From: Diplolepis rosae | Lineage: Eukaryota; Arthropoda; Insecta; Hymenoptera; Diplolepididae | Length of the DNA stretch: 64,000 nt | NCBI GenBank assembly: GCA_030998225.1 | Contig: JAPYXD010000704.1 | Coordinates: 13,454,001 to 13,518,000, forward strand | Direction of reading: 5' to 3' | Part shown: positions 12,601 through 24,600 of the stretch, piece after piece | Layout of the letters: every line of letters starts with the position of its first letter | Position numbering within the stretch: position 1 is the stretch's first letter | Made by a program: the position numbers and the translations under genes | The notes under the pieces: generated by a model | The model's input: only the letters and a program-made list of their open reading frames with translations | The model's database searches: none | What the model was told of the DNA's origin: nothing

Positions 12601-15600
12601 AACTTTTTTTTCCGTGCAATGGTTTACGACGCGAAAGGTTTGTCTGGCGATTTTTACCATGGAAAAAAAAATTGAACAAGGATTTTGCTTGAAATTTTGT
12701 GTTTGGCTACGGCTACGGATTGTGTTACCGCTACGGCATCATTGAAAATGTTGCAGAAGTGTTTTAGGGAGTCTACTCTATCGAAAACGCAAGTATCTGA
12801 ATGGCATAGCACATTAAGTGAGGGTCGTGAGGTCGTAGAAAACTTGCCTCATGTGAGTCATGACTTTTTCCTGTTTCTAAAACTCAAATGCCCGCTCCAG
12901 GGAACGCGCCATGAGTCGATTGAGGCCATAAAAAGAAATTCGCTGAAGGAACTAAAGGCCATACCGGCCGAGGCCTATAAGAAGTGTATGGAAAATTGGA
13001 TTGACCATTGGCATGCTTATATTGGCTCAAAAGGAGCCTATTTTGAAGGCGATAATAAAGATTTGTTTTTAAAATACATAAAAATGTTGTTTTTTAACCA
13101 GTCCGGGTCAAATTTGATCAGCTGGTACACTCGAACTCCATTGATACGAGCTCCAAAGATACGAGCGTTTCAACTCCAACCGAGCGAGCGGAATTTTTCC
13201 CCTCCTACTCCAACCCTATTTGAGAGTAAGGCGCGCGCAAGTGCGCGCGTGCCAGTAGTGGGCCTATGTGCGTTCTCACGCATTACCCCCGAAATCTAAA
13301 CGGCTTAGAAGTGGGGGTCCCTTACACTCTCGTTACCGTACCGTTACCCTTGCCGTACTCTCCAGACGTTGCTCCTTCCGTATTCTTGGAGTTCGAATGT
13401 ACTTGGAAACGCTGAAATGGTAAGTCTTACCCCACCCGCCGTATTCTCTAGACGTTGCTCCTTCCGACTATCATTTGTTTCGATAGATGGCACACGGCCT
13501 GGCTCATCAGCATTTCCGCTCTTATGAAGAAGTCAAAAAATGGATCAATTCGTGGATCGCCTCAAAAGACGCATCGTTTTTTCGAAATGGTATCCAGCGA
13601 TTGCCAAAAAGATGGAAAAAAGTACTGGCTAGCGATGGACAGTACTTTGAATCATAAATATGTAATCACTTGTTAAGAATAAAGCCTCAAATTTTGGGAA
13701 AGAACGGTGGAAGCAAAGTTGTACACCTAATAACTCTTAATAAAGGGTTTTCCAATAGGGACATAACAATTTCGTATATTTATATGAACGCACCCTTAAA
13801 CTTTTTTAATGAACTGTCAATGTCAAAACGTTAGTTAAAGTCAACATTTTCATTATGGTAAAGTTCACGAACCAGCAACGTTTGGAAATTATTAAAAATT
13901 AATACCGAAATTCTGAGTCAGTGGTCGCAACTTTAAGAGCGCTTACTCTAATTTTCGGCCGTAATAATCGTCCCACCCTACAGGCTGTGCGTGCTATAGT
14001 GGATAAATTCGAGACCAAATTTACATAATCGCAGCCGTAAGTGCATCGATTCAAAATGAACCAAATCAGTCGATTCCACGTCGTTCTCAAGAATTGGGCA
14101 TCGCTCTAACGACACTGTGGCATATTATGCGAAAAGATCTTGGCCTACATGCTTTCAAGATTCAATTGATTCAAGAACTAAAGCCACTTGATCATTTGAA
14201 ACACCGAAACTTCTCCAATTGGGCTCTGGCAAAGCTTGAAGAAAATGAAGAATTTCATCGAAAAATCATCTTGAGCGATGAAGCTCATTTCTGGCTGAAT
14301 GGCTTTGTTAATAAGCAAAATATGCGTTATTGGTCAGCAACAAACCCAAATGTGCTTCTTGAGACACCGTTGCATCCGCAAAAAGTGACTCTTTGGTGCG
14401 GTTTTCATGCCGGAGGTGTGATTGGGCCGTATTTTTTCGTGGATGAAAACGACCGTCATGTTACCGTCAATGGAGAGCGCTATCGTGCTCTGTTAGAAGA
14501 TTATTTGTGGCCAGAATTGGATGAACTTGACATGAACGATATGTGGTTTCAACAAGACGGTGCCACACAGCACGCGTCACAATCGATTTATTGAAAGGCA
14601 AATTCGGTGAACGTGTTATCTCGAGAAATGGTCCGGTCGAATGGCCGCCTCGTTCATGCGATCTAACGCCATTGGATTTCTCTTTATGAGGCCATATCAA
14701 GTCACTGGTCTATGCCAACAAGCTAGCAACTTTAGACGGCCTGAAAGACAACATCCAACGCAAAATTGCCAACGTTCCGGTCGAAATGTGTGCCAGAGTG
14801 GTGGAAAATTGGGTCCAAAGAATCGACCGCTGTAAACGGGCTCGTGGTGGTTATATGACCGATATCGAATTTCATTGATAAAATGTAATGCTTGCACTAC
14901 ACCCACAATAAATTTGAACTCAATATTTCAAATATTTTTGTGTTTTATTCATAGATGAAATTGTTATGTCCCTATGGGAAACCCTTTATTATGATTCTAG
15001 TTTGTTAAAAAGTATTTTCTTTGGTCGAAGTTAGTAGAACCAATCATTATTACTTACTCATCAACACAATGCCCAGCAGTTGCAATCCAGTTTTCATTTA
15101 GAACGGCTCCACCACAACGGTGAGTACTAGAGAATCCAAAAAACGAAGTTCTCCTAACAGACACTTGCCAGGGCCATCTTCCGAACGCGGCATCTTTTCC
15201 ACCAACAATCCTAGTTTCCGGTCTAGGAAAGAGAGGAGGAATGCCACATTGCATACCTCTATTTTCCGAAGCTGCTGGTATCGTAAAAACTGATCCTGTT
15301 CTTGAAGGAGTTTCTGAAACACTTTCTAGGTTACTGGTTGTTGAGGAAGTGGTTGTTGTTGTTGAAGGCCTTTGCGTTGTCGTTGTTGTCGTTGTTGTTG
15401 TCGTGGTGGTTGTTGTTGTCGATTTCTTGATTGGACGTGGTTTTGTTGGCGTTTCGTTGTAAGATGTTGTTATGAAATGTGCCGAACCAAAGGGTTTGTG
15501 ATATTCATTCTGTTAATGAAAAAATCTAAGATGAAAAATTATTTCAGGAAGCCTTATGGAGAAGTTTTCTAAAAGGAACTAGACAAAGTTTCAGTTACTT

Positions 15601-18600
15601 AATGAAGCTAGTAACTCTTTGCAGTTAAATATTAAATAAATAAAAAATATGTATTTGAAGTTACAGTTACTAATAAAAGTAACTTGTACTTTTCTTTGAA
15701 AATTAAAAATTATTTCTTTCACAGTTCATTGATTCTTCCCATCCGGTTGGGTTATGCGGATGGAAAATAAGACATATAGATAATTTAAAAATAAAAAAAT
15801 TATTTTCCTACATGTGGTCTATCAATAGCTGTGTTTTATTTTCAAGAGCAATTGCTGTCAGTAAATTAGAGATAATAAAATCAAAATTAACTTTAAAGTA
15901 TCTGAGATTAAAGATTAGAATTTATTTACCTCAGAGTCACAGATATTTTATTCCAATTTGACTAACACAAAAATGAGTTCAGCTGTAACTTTCTCAGGAA
16001 CTTTGTTACTTTATCAATAAAATTATTATATTTTAAAAGGGTTATGAAAGATCTTATATGTATAATAAAAATATCAGAATGAAAAAATGTATCAAAGTCT
16101 CGAAATAAATAACAAATAATTGTAATATTCTCTTCCTGGCGAAAGTTTTCGAAGAGAATTCAATTCGGACGAATCCGATTAATTCTGGTTCAATCCGAGA
16201 CTTCAATCCGAATAAATGCGAGCTTGGAAACCGAGGTAATTCGAGGTTAAAATGATTCAGATTAAAGTCCAAGACTAAACCGAAATGAATTGGATTGAAT
16301 CGGATTTTTTTTTTAAACAAATTTTCATAAAACGAGATAAAAAAACGTTTTTTGAATTGGTTCCGGGTGGTTCGAATACAATGATTTATATTATAATAAA
16401 GTTGAAGGTAGTTCCTTGCGTAAAAACAGGTCGTGGAAAAAAATATTTAATTATCCCAAATGCATTTATTTGTTTTTATTTAAAAATTTATCTTACATGA
16501 AGGGATTAATGTATAATTAAGTCACGTGATCCGATTGATCTATGGCTTTAAGGATCTGATGTCAGATCTATGAAATTTAAAATGTCTGGTCGAATATGAT
16601 TGGCATTGTGAAATAATTTTACAAATATCGCTGTTTTCTCAAATGTATATGTTAATTTCTGATTTGTCAAAAAAGCTAGTTTGTAAAATGGTAAATAATT
16701 AGTTTAATGTGATTAATGAATGTGCGAGACAATATATAACAAATTTTCACACAACCCTAGAGGTTTCCATAGCGGCGTGTAAAGTTTTTTACACGGAGAA
16801 ATTTTTTACAGCAATATATGTTTTATTTTATGACAATTCTGAAAAATACTAGAAATCTAGGGGAAATTGAGGCCTAATGATAATTATTCATAGCAAACAG
16901 AAAATATCCTACAAACAAAATACTAAAGGTTCGAAAAATTATATAAAACTTTAGTATAGCTTATAGTAAAGTTTGAGACAATCTATAGTAAATTATCATA
17001 TACTTCAACTAAATTTTAGTATTTCACTGTGGAGAATTCTTAATATGACACGTTTTTCGTAATTAACCACCCCGAAAAGTCTTATAGACGTATCGCACAA
17101 AATTAATTTTCGGTGACTAAATAAGGTAGAAATGTTTTCGATTGTCTCGAAACTTTAGTTGAAGTATATGATAATTTACTATAGATTGTCCCAAACTTTA
17201 CTATCAGCTATACTAAAGTTTCATATATAATTTTTCGAACCTTTAGTATTTTGATTGCAGGATATTTTCAGTTTGCTATGAATAATTATCATTGGGCCTC
17301 AATTTCTCCTAGATTTCTAGTATTTTTCAGAATTTTCATAAAATAAAACATATATTTCAGTAAAATGTTTCTCCGTATAAAAATAAAGGTAAAAGGTAAG
17401 GTAAAAGGTAAAAATAAGGTAGAAATGTTTTCGAGTGTATCAAAACTCGAAAACATTTCTACCTTATTTAGTCACCGAAAATTAATTTTATTGTGAAATA
17501 AAGAGCAATATATCACATTTAGATATTTTCTTGTCGTTCAAAGTCAATAAGAATGATTTTAATATTGGAATTCTTCATATATTAACAATGCAAAATATTC
17601 AAAACACATTCTCCTTAACGTATATCAGACATTTCATGGTCAAATAGTCAAAAAAATTGCCGTAGATCTAAGAAAATAGCGGAAAAGTCGACTTATTTCG
17701 ATTTTTTGAAATTTCAAAGTCACTTAACGTATTTTTCATCAACGAAAATTAGACCTCAGGCAAAGATAGATAATTTTGCTTTCAAGAATAACAATATTAT
17801 TATTGAAAGGCTATTTTAAAAGAGAAAAAATTATTTTCCATGATAAAAAATTGAAACACAGAAAAATAGTTTTATTAATAAATTTTATTTTTGACCCAAC
17901 TTTTATTCTCATCGCTTCTTTCCAAATTTTAATAAATTATGCGATTCTAATAAATCATAAATCATTTTTTTAGAGAAAAGATTTTCCACAACTTTACCGT
18001 TTCTGATTTTTGAAAATAAACTCTTTAAGGTAGTTGTTGCGCCAAAAATCAGTCTCTGGAAAAAGAAGTTTTTCTATGATTTCAAGACTGGTAATTATAT
18101 CATCAGCCGTGTCATATGTAAGGAAAGACACTCTTTTTAATAACAAAAATTTTTAAATTATGAAAAATAATATTTTAATAATGTTTTTTGTAATAGGATA
18201 TTTCCTTATTATCGCTCCATACCAAATTTTCAAAAATGGTGCGATTCTGATAAATCATGAATCATTTTTTTAGGAAAAGGATTCTCTATAACTTTACCGT
18301 TTCCGATTTTTGAAAATAAATTCTTTAATGGTTGAAATAATTAAAAAACAATTTTCAAAAACGAAATTTTTATAAACAAATTGCTGAATTTGATAATAAT
18401 TGATTCATTTTCAAAAATCGGAAACTGTAAAGTTGTAGAGAATCCTTTTCCTAAAAAAATGATTCATGATTTATTTGAATCGCACCATTTTTGAAAAATT
18501 GGTATGGAGCGATAATAAGGAAAAATATCCTATTACAAAAAATATTATTAAAATATTATTTTTCGTAAATTAAAAATTTTTTTTATTAAAAAGAGTGTCT

Positions 18601-21600
18601 TTCCTTACATATGACACGGCTGATGATATAATTACCAGTCTTGAAATCATAGAAAAACTTCTTTTTCCAGAGATTGATTTTTGGCGCGACAACTACCTTA
18701 ATGGCTGAAACCATTAAAAAACATTTTCCAAAACGAAATTTTTATAAACAAATTGCTAAATTTGATAATAATTTATTCATTTTCGAAAATTGGAAATGGT
18801 TAAGTTGTAGGGAATCTTTTTCTTGAAGAAGTGATTTGTAATTTATTAAAATCGCATAATCTTTTAAAATTTGGTAAGAAGGGATAAGAAAAAAAGTTGG
18901 GTCAAAAATAAAATTTATTAATAAAATTATTTTTCTGTGTTTCAAATTTTTTTCATGGAAAATAATCTTTTATTTTTCAAAATAGCCCTTCAATAATAAT
19001 ATTGCTATTCTTGAAAGCAAAACTATCTATTTTTGCCTGAGGTCTAATTTTTGTGGATGAAAACTACCTTAAGGAGGGTGAAAAATATTTTAATAGAATT
19101 CTTGCTATACATGTATTAATCCACTTGCTCTGAACTATTTTTTTTAATAATTTAGATTAAAAAGAAAATTTTTTTGGTTTTCAAATTTGAAGAAGTTTCT
19201 CGTTTTTGTAATTTTTAGCTATTTATTTCTAAGATGCGGACACAAAAGGAATTTTTTTTTGTGAAACATTAGGGGAATGTTTTTGTCTCCCAAAATAAAG
19301 TATTCATTGCTATTAGAACTTCCCGTAAACAACTTTTTTTTTCTATACGCCCTAATGCTCAAGTTTTAATTGCAACAATATCGCCTTTATTTTTTATTCA
19401 GTAGAAATTGATGTGTTTGGTGCGCCACATTATACATCGTTTCCCTACCAGATTAAAAAGCTGCAGAAGATCCGTTCTTCTGATTGTGTGACGTGATCTT
19501 ATAGAAAGTCGACTTGGTGTTGATTTCGAGAAACATTGCTTTCGCGAGGAAGTAATGAAGCTATGAAGCGAACGACCTAGGAAGGCGAACGAACCGAATG
19601 GTTTTCAAGCGGAAGTTTTCTTAAAAGGTTTTCTCGGATTCTCCGTAAATGGCAGGGGAGAAAAAGAAGTAAGACTGTTTCTCCGATTGAAATTGGAAAG
19701 TATTCCTATCAACACAACGATCAAGTTTTTTCTAAAGAAGTAAATACTACGTGACTATTAACGTCCATCAAGGTCAGAGGAACTTACTTCTTGCGTTTCC
19801 GTTGGTTTGAAACTCGGTTTCTGCGGAAAGTTCTCTGGACCATTTTGCATCAGATTAGGATGATCTGTCCAGTGAGGTTTGAGTGATGGTCGTGGAGGAG
19901 TCCAGCTGTTTTCGGACCAAAAATAAGAACTGGATCCACCAGGACGAGTCGTTTCAAATATTGTTATCGGCTTTATTGAGGATGGCTTCTGCTTGGTAAC
20001 GAAGGCAGGTTCGGTAGTCACTTGCCAGTGAGCGGTTTGTGGTACAGATCCGGCTGCGCTACAATGAAAAGAAGCTTTAAGTGCTGCTTCAAGTCCTATG
20101 AAGAGTCGTAAAGCTATGACTAACGATTCTCATGATTTTACGCTCATTTTTTACGCGCACGCTGCAAATAACTCCACGTTAGCCTGAGGTTACTCTCAGC
20201 TTCCAAATGCGTATTTCAAGGCCATGGATCAATCGGACCATTTTTTTTTCTTGGTAATATGTATAACGAATTCAAAATTTTTAAAATTGAAGAAAGGGTA
20301 CTGAGGAAGGTCTGTCAACTCTTAGATTTTTATAATTAGAAAAAAAATCCATTTTGCATGGACATAAGTTTAGACACAAAAAAATGCCAATAAGGTAGGA
20401 ATCCGATCATATGGTCCGATTGAACCATGGCCTTAAGGCTAGGAAATAACGATATGAAATTAGACCTCAGGCAAAATAGATAATTTTGCTTACAAGAATA
20501 GCAATATTATTATTGGAAGACTAATTTGAAAGAGAAAAGATTATGTTCCATGAACAAAATTGGAAACATAAAAAAATAATGCATTTAAGACATTTTGTTT
20601 TTACCCGAACTTTTTTTCTTATCGCTTCATACCAATTTTTAAAAAATGATGTTATTCCAATAAATCACAAATCATTTTTTCGGGAAAAATCAATTTTCCA
20701 AAACAAAATTCTTATAAACAAATTGCTGAATTTGGTAATAATTTATTCATTTTAGAAAATTGGAAACGATTAAGTTGTAGAGAATCTTTTTCCTGAAAAA
20801 ATGAATCTGTGATTTATTAGAATCACATCATTTTTTAAAATTCGGTACAAAGCGATAAGATAAAAAGCTCGGGTAAAAATAAAATTTGTTAAATGCATTA
20901 TTTTTTGTTTCAAATTTTTTTCATGGAAAATAATCTTTTTTCTTTTAAATTAGCCTTTTAATAATAATATTGCTATTCTTGTAAGCAAAATTATCTATTT
21001 TGGCCTGAGGTCTAATTTTCGTGGATTTTAAAATTTCTCAAAATATTTCAAAATCTTGTAAAATTTTTCAAAATCCATTGAAATCTTCTGAAACATTTCA
21101 AATGTTTCAAAGTTATTTAAATCTTTCAAAGTTTACAAATTTGCTTTTTTGATAAAATTGTCTCTGGTATATTTTTAAATTTTATAAAATCTAAAAATAA
21201 AATCTTCCTTGAGTTTCTTGAGTGTTTTGAAAATATCCTGAAATGTCTCAAACTTTCACAAAATTTACTAAGAGTTTTTGAAAGTATTCCTAAATATTCC
21301 TTATTTTTGTGATTCCCAAAACCTTATGTAATTAGTGCATAGCCTCTTTTACTCTCTAAATTTGAATCAGTCCAAATCTATTGATTATCAATGAAATTTG
21401 ACTGATTCAAATAGCTAAAAAGAGGTTACTGTAAATCCGTCAAATTTCACTGATTATTTCAGTGAAAATTGACTGATGAAATATTTTTTTTCACTGATGA
21501 ATCAGTGAAAAGGCAAATCACTGATTCAGTCAGTGAAAATTTGACTGATTCAGATTTAGAGAGTAGAAAAAAGAAAAACCCAAAGTGAATAAATAAGTAA

Positions 21601-24600
21601 TAAAAACTAGAAAAATGTATAATTGCAGGCTTTCTAGTTGCACTTTAAATTCTCGAAATATTACAACGAGTAGTTTAACATTATTTAGTCTCTCACATTT
21701 ATGACTTTTTCAAGAATCGAGGACATGAAGATTTTTATTCGCACACGATAATTTTCAGATTTTAGTCAGAAATACATGATAATAAAATTTATTAATAGAG
21801 ATTGTTCGAGTGGTTTAAATTTATTGCCATTTCTTTATAATAAATAGATTTTTAGGTGACATACCTGGTTGATTGGCTGCTGTAATAAGTTGGTTTTGAT
21901 GTCGTGGATGACTTAATTGGTTTATTTTGATTGACTGGTTTGGACACGAAATTAGGCCTATCATCCGTTTCACTGTTTGTTGGAATTGGTCGATACGTTG
22001 ACGTTTTTATAGAAAAATATGGCTTCGGATAATTTATGGAAGGTTTATTGGAAACTGCTGGTTTTGTCGCCCACTGCGGTGGTTCAGTGTGGATAAAATT
22101 TATACTAAGGTGCGAACTATTCACATTATCCTAAAGAAGAATATGAATATTTTATTTTCCTGCAAACTCATTTCCTTAGATATTAAAACTATTACTAAAA
22201 ATAATTGGAATAATTTTTCATAAGCATGAGGACATTAAGGATATTGAAATAATTTACACCGTGGTCAAACCTAAAAAAACGATACGAAAAAAAATTGAAT
22301 TCACACGATAAATATGAAAAAAAAGATAAATAGTTTGCACATGCGTGGAAGCCCTGGAAAAAAGGTCAAATGATTTTTTTTTTATAAATGCGATGTAAAC
22401 GTCAAAATCTACATTATGTATGTTTTTGTTTTGGATTTGATCGTAGCTAAATCAACACATTTACGAAGATCGTTCGATAAGTAAGGTGAATTTTTCACTA
22501 TATGAGGGCATATTGGACTTTTTAGTATATGGTCACAAAGTAGCATTCTTTAAACTAGCCTATAGTAAGTTTTAGCCAAAAGAGACGCTGAGTTTACATT
22601 TTGCCTACGTTTGAAGTGAGCGTATCAGTAGTTGTGCATCCTAAACGTCCAGTTGAGGGTACCACCCTTACGAAAAAGTATGTCAGGAAAATAATAACAG
22701 GATCATGTCATTTTGTCGCGAAAACTTAAGGAAATTGACAGATAATGGCAGGGAGAATAGCAGCATCAAAAATTATAGTTAAAAATAATAGCCGTGTAAT
22801 TTTTCCTGTCGTTTTCGCGAAAAAATTCATTTGTTCGTGCACTTTGTTTCAAGCAGAAAACAATTTTTCGTGTAAACTAATCCTGGTGAAAGTGCGTTGA
22901 AGAAAGTAAAGATCGTTTTCTCTTCCGGGAAGGTGATGGCCACAGTTTTCTGGAATTCTCAAGGAATCATTTCTATTGACTATTTACAAAAGGGTCAAAC
23001 AATCACAGGAGCCTCTCACAGGGTACTTTTTCATATACGTAGCGGTGATTCAGACCAAAGCGTGGCCCTTTGGCACGAACTTTGGGGTCATGCCTAAAGT
23101 TTTCAGATGGTGATACAACGAGAATACCCAAGCATCAGGGGTCCTTCCAAGTCCCAGCTATAGCAGTAAATAATAATAATTATAATAATAAGGTTTAAAT
23201 TGTTACCCCATCCACTCCATTCTCTTGATTTGACCTCAAAATCTAGCAGTGGGGATCTGAAGGGCTCAAAATATATTCTACTTGCTTTTTTTACCTTACT
23301 TATCGAACAAACATCGTATATTGTCTTTTAATCTATCAGATAGATATAGATACGAGAGATTTTTGATGTTTACACCATAAATGAAAAAAGATAGATAACT
23401 TGCGCATGTGCAGAAGCGTTGGCAAGGGATGTGGAATTAAGTAAATAAAAAGACTCTTACTTTATCATCTACAGAATTGACGTTTGGTCTATAGCTCGTC
23501 TCTTGGACAGCGAGATCAGACTCTTGAGTTTTGCTATCATCAGGTCTTGATTCCGAAGGTCTCTGACTGTAATCTGGCCTAAATGGCCTCAATTCTTGAC
23601 CCTTGATTGAACCCTGGTTTTTGTTCGGTAGTCGAATCAACAAAGTGCTGTGTTTGTTGTCTATTTTATCTTCGAAACCTTGATGATCGCCTTTCCCAAC
23701 ATCATCAACTTGATCATTATTAAGTTGTTGCTCAGAAGACTCAGGTTGAGTCTTCATGATTTGTTGGTAGTCATGAGCCTCTTGATGACCTCCCTCAGGT
23801 CTCCTCGAATCCTGTGAGTTCTTCTCCCAGAATTCTGAAGCTTGACCTGGAACCATGGAAGTTTGAAGCCTGTCTTCCTGATCAGAACTTGGCTTGGCAT
23901 GAGGTCGCTTTTGCAAAGGTCGACTTTGGCTACCTGATAAGGGTTTGAGAGGTTTCATGGAGCTTCCGCCATGATTCTCTGACCCTGATAGCTGACTAGT
24001 GGAATCTACATCTTCTTTCTGTGAGACTGGAGGTTGACTCGAAGGTCTCGTTGTGCTGGTTGAAGAATACACCAAACTTGAAAGGGACGTCAACGTCAGC
24101 CTCGTCGATTCGCTGGACAGGGCTTCTGCTAAGGTCGGCCTCAATGTGTTTGATGAGGTGGGTGGTTTGTGAGAACTTATGCTATTACTCGTCGCGTTAT
24201 GGACACAACAACTACCGAACATAAATGTGTCCACACATACGCCTACGTGTGTACCCTCTGACTTTATGCACTCCCACACGAACATGCAGGTCCCTTCCAC
24301 TCCATTCAGCTTTGGTACTCGGCATGGTTTTGGGCTGATCTTATAACCTACAAATATAATTAACAATATTTATTTAACTTTTAGCTAATTCTTTGCAGTT
24401 CCTTACTGAAAATTCCATCGTTGTGCCCAATCTTGGTTCCAGAATCGCAAATATAGAGGGATTTCTGACAGGCAATTCATTAGAATTGATGATGCAAATA
24501 CTGTGGGATCTTTTATTGAAATAAATATTAGCACATCACAAAATATTTTTTTGCAAAATGAGTTCTCCCAAAATATTACTCACCATAATTTTCAAAAAAT

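Larger units (their letters stand above)
12214..13125 (+). mobile_element. Mariner element D nested in mariner A, internally deleted
   Basis: Inverted ends carry CTGATCAAATTTGACC, then ACTGGTT. TA flanks both sides (12212-12213 and 13126-13127). It carries its own MITE at 12366-12616. After removal of that MITE it is about 660 bp, roughly half a full mariner. Confidence 0.85.
10978..13656 (+). pseudogene. Mariner A transposase, split by four insertions
   Basis: Segment 10,978-11,464 reads [20 protein letters not shown], the [10 protein letters not shown] linker and a helix-turn-helix ([20 protein letters not shown]), then decays with frameshifts after WVLYELK. 11,679-11,954 gives [16 protein letters not shown] and QNDNARPHA (second Asp), 12,184-12,213 gives VARPVKTY, and 13,400-13,656 gives LETLKW, then an out-of-frame PSDYHLF and a C-terminus ending SDGQYFES. 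Several stops and shifts show long decay. The order of segments matches mariner transposases throughout. Confidence 0.85.
10848..13730 (+). mobile_element. Mariner element A, host of a nested insertion stack
   Basis: TA (10846-10847 and 13731-13732) flanks inverted ends TTAGGTGTACAACTTTGCTT. The 2,883-bp length is explained by four insertions: 11465-11678, 11955-12183, 12214-13125 (itself carrying 12366-12616) and 13128-13399. Removing them leaves about 1.26 kb, the normal mariner size. Confidence 0.9.
15513..19780. other. Stubble intron 4-5: MITEs and foldbacks
   Basis: No gene is seen. 15,513-16,790 is AT-rich with a short AATCCGA-rich patch near 16,160-16,300 and one dispersed-repeat end near 16,520-16,550. 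The rest is mostly two palindromic elements listed separately. 19,480-19,750 looks non-repetitive and could be a proximal intronic regulatory stretch. Confidence 0.45.

Noticed and set aside
24348..24366. In-frame extension of Stubble exon 2 upstream of 24,347
   Set aside because: The start would be a TTG codon and the sequence reads as a splice acceptor (ATATTTGTAG/GT).
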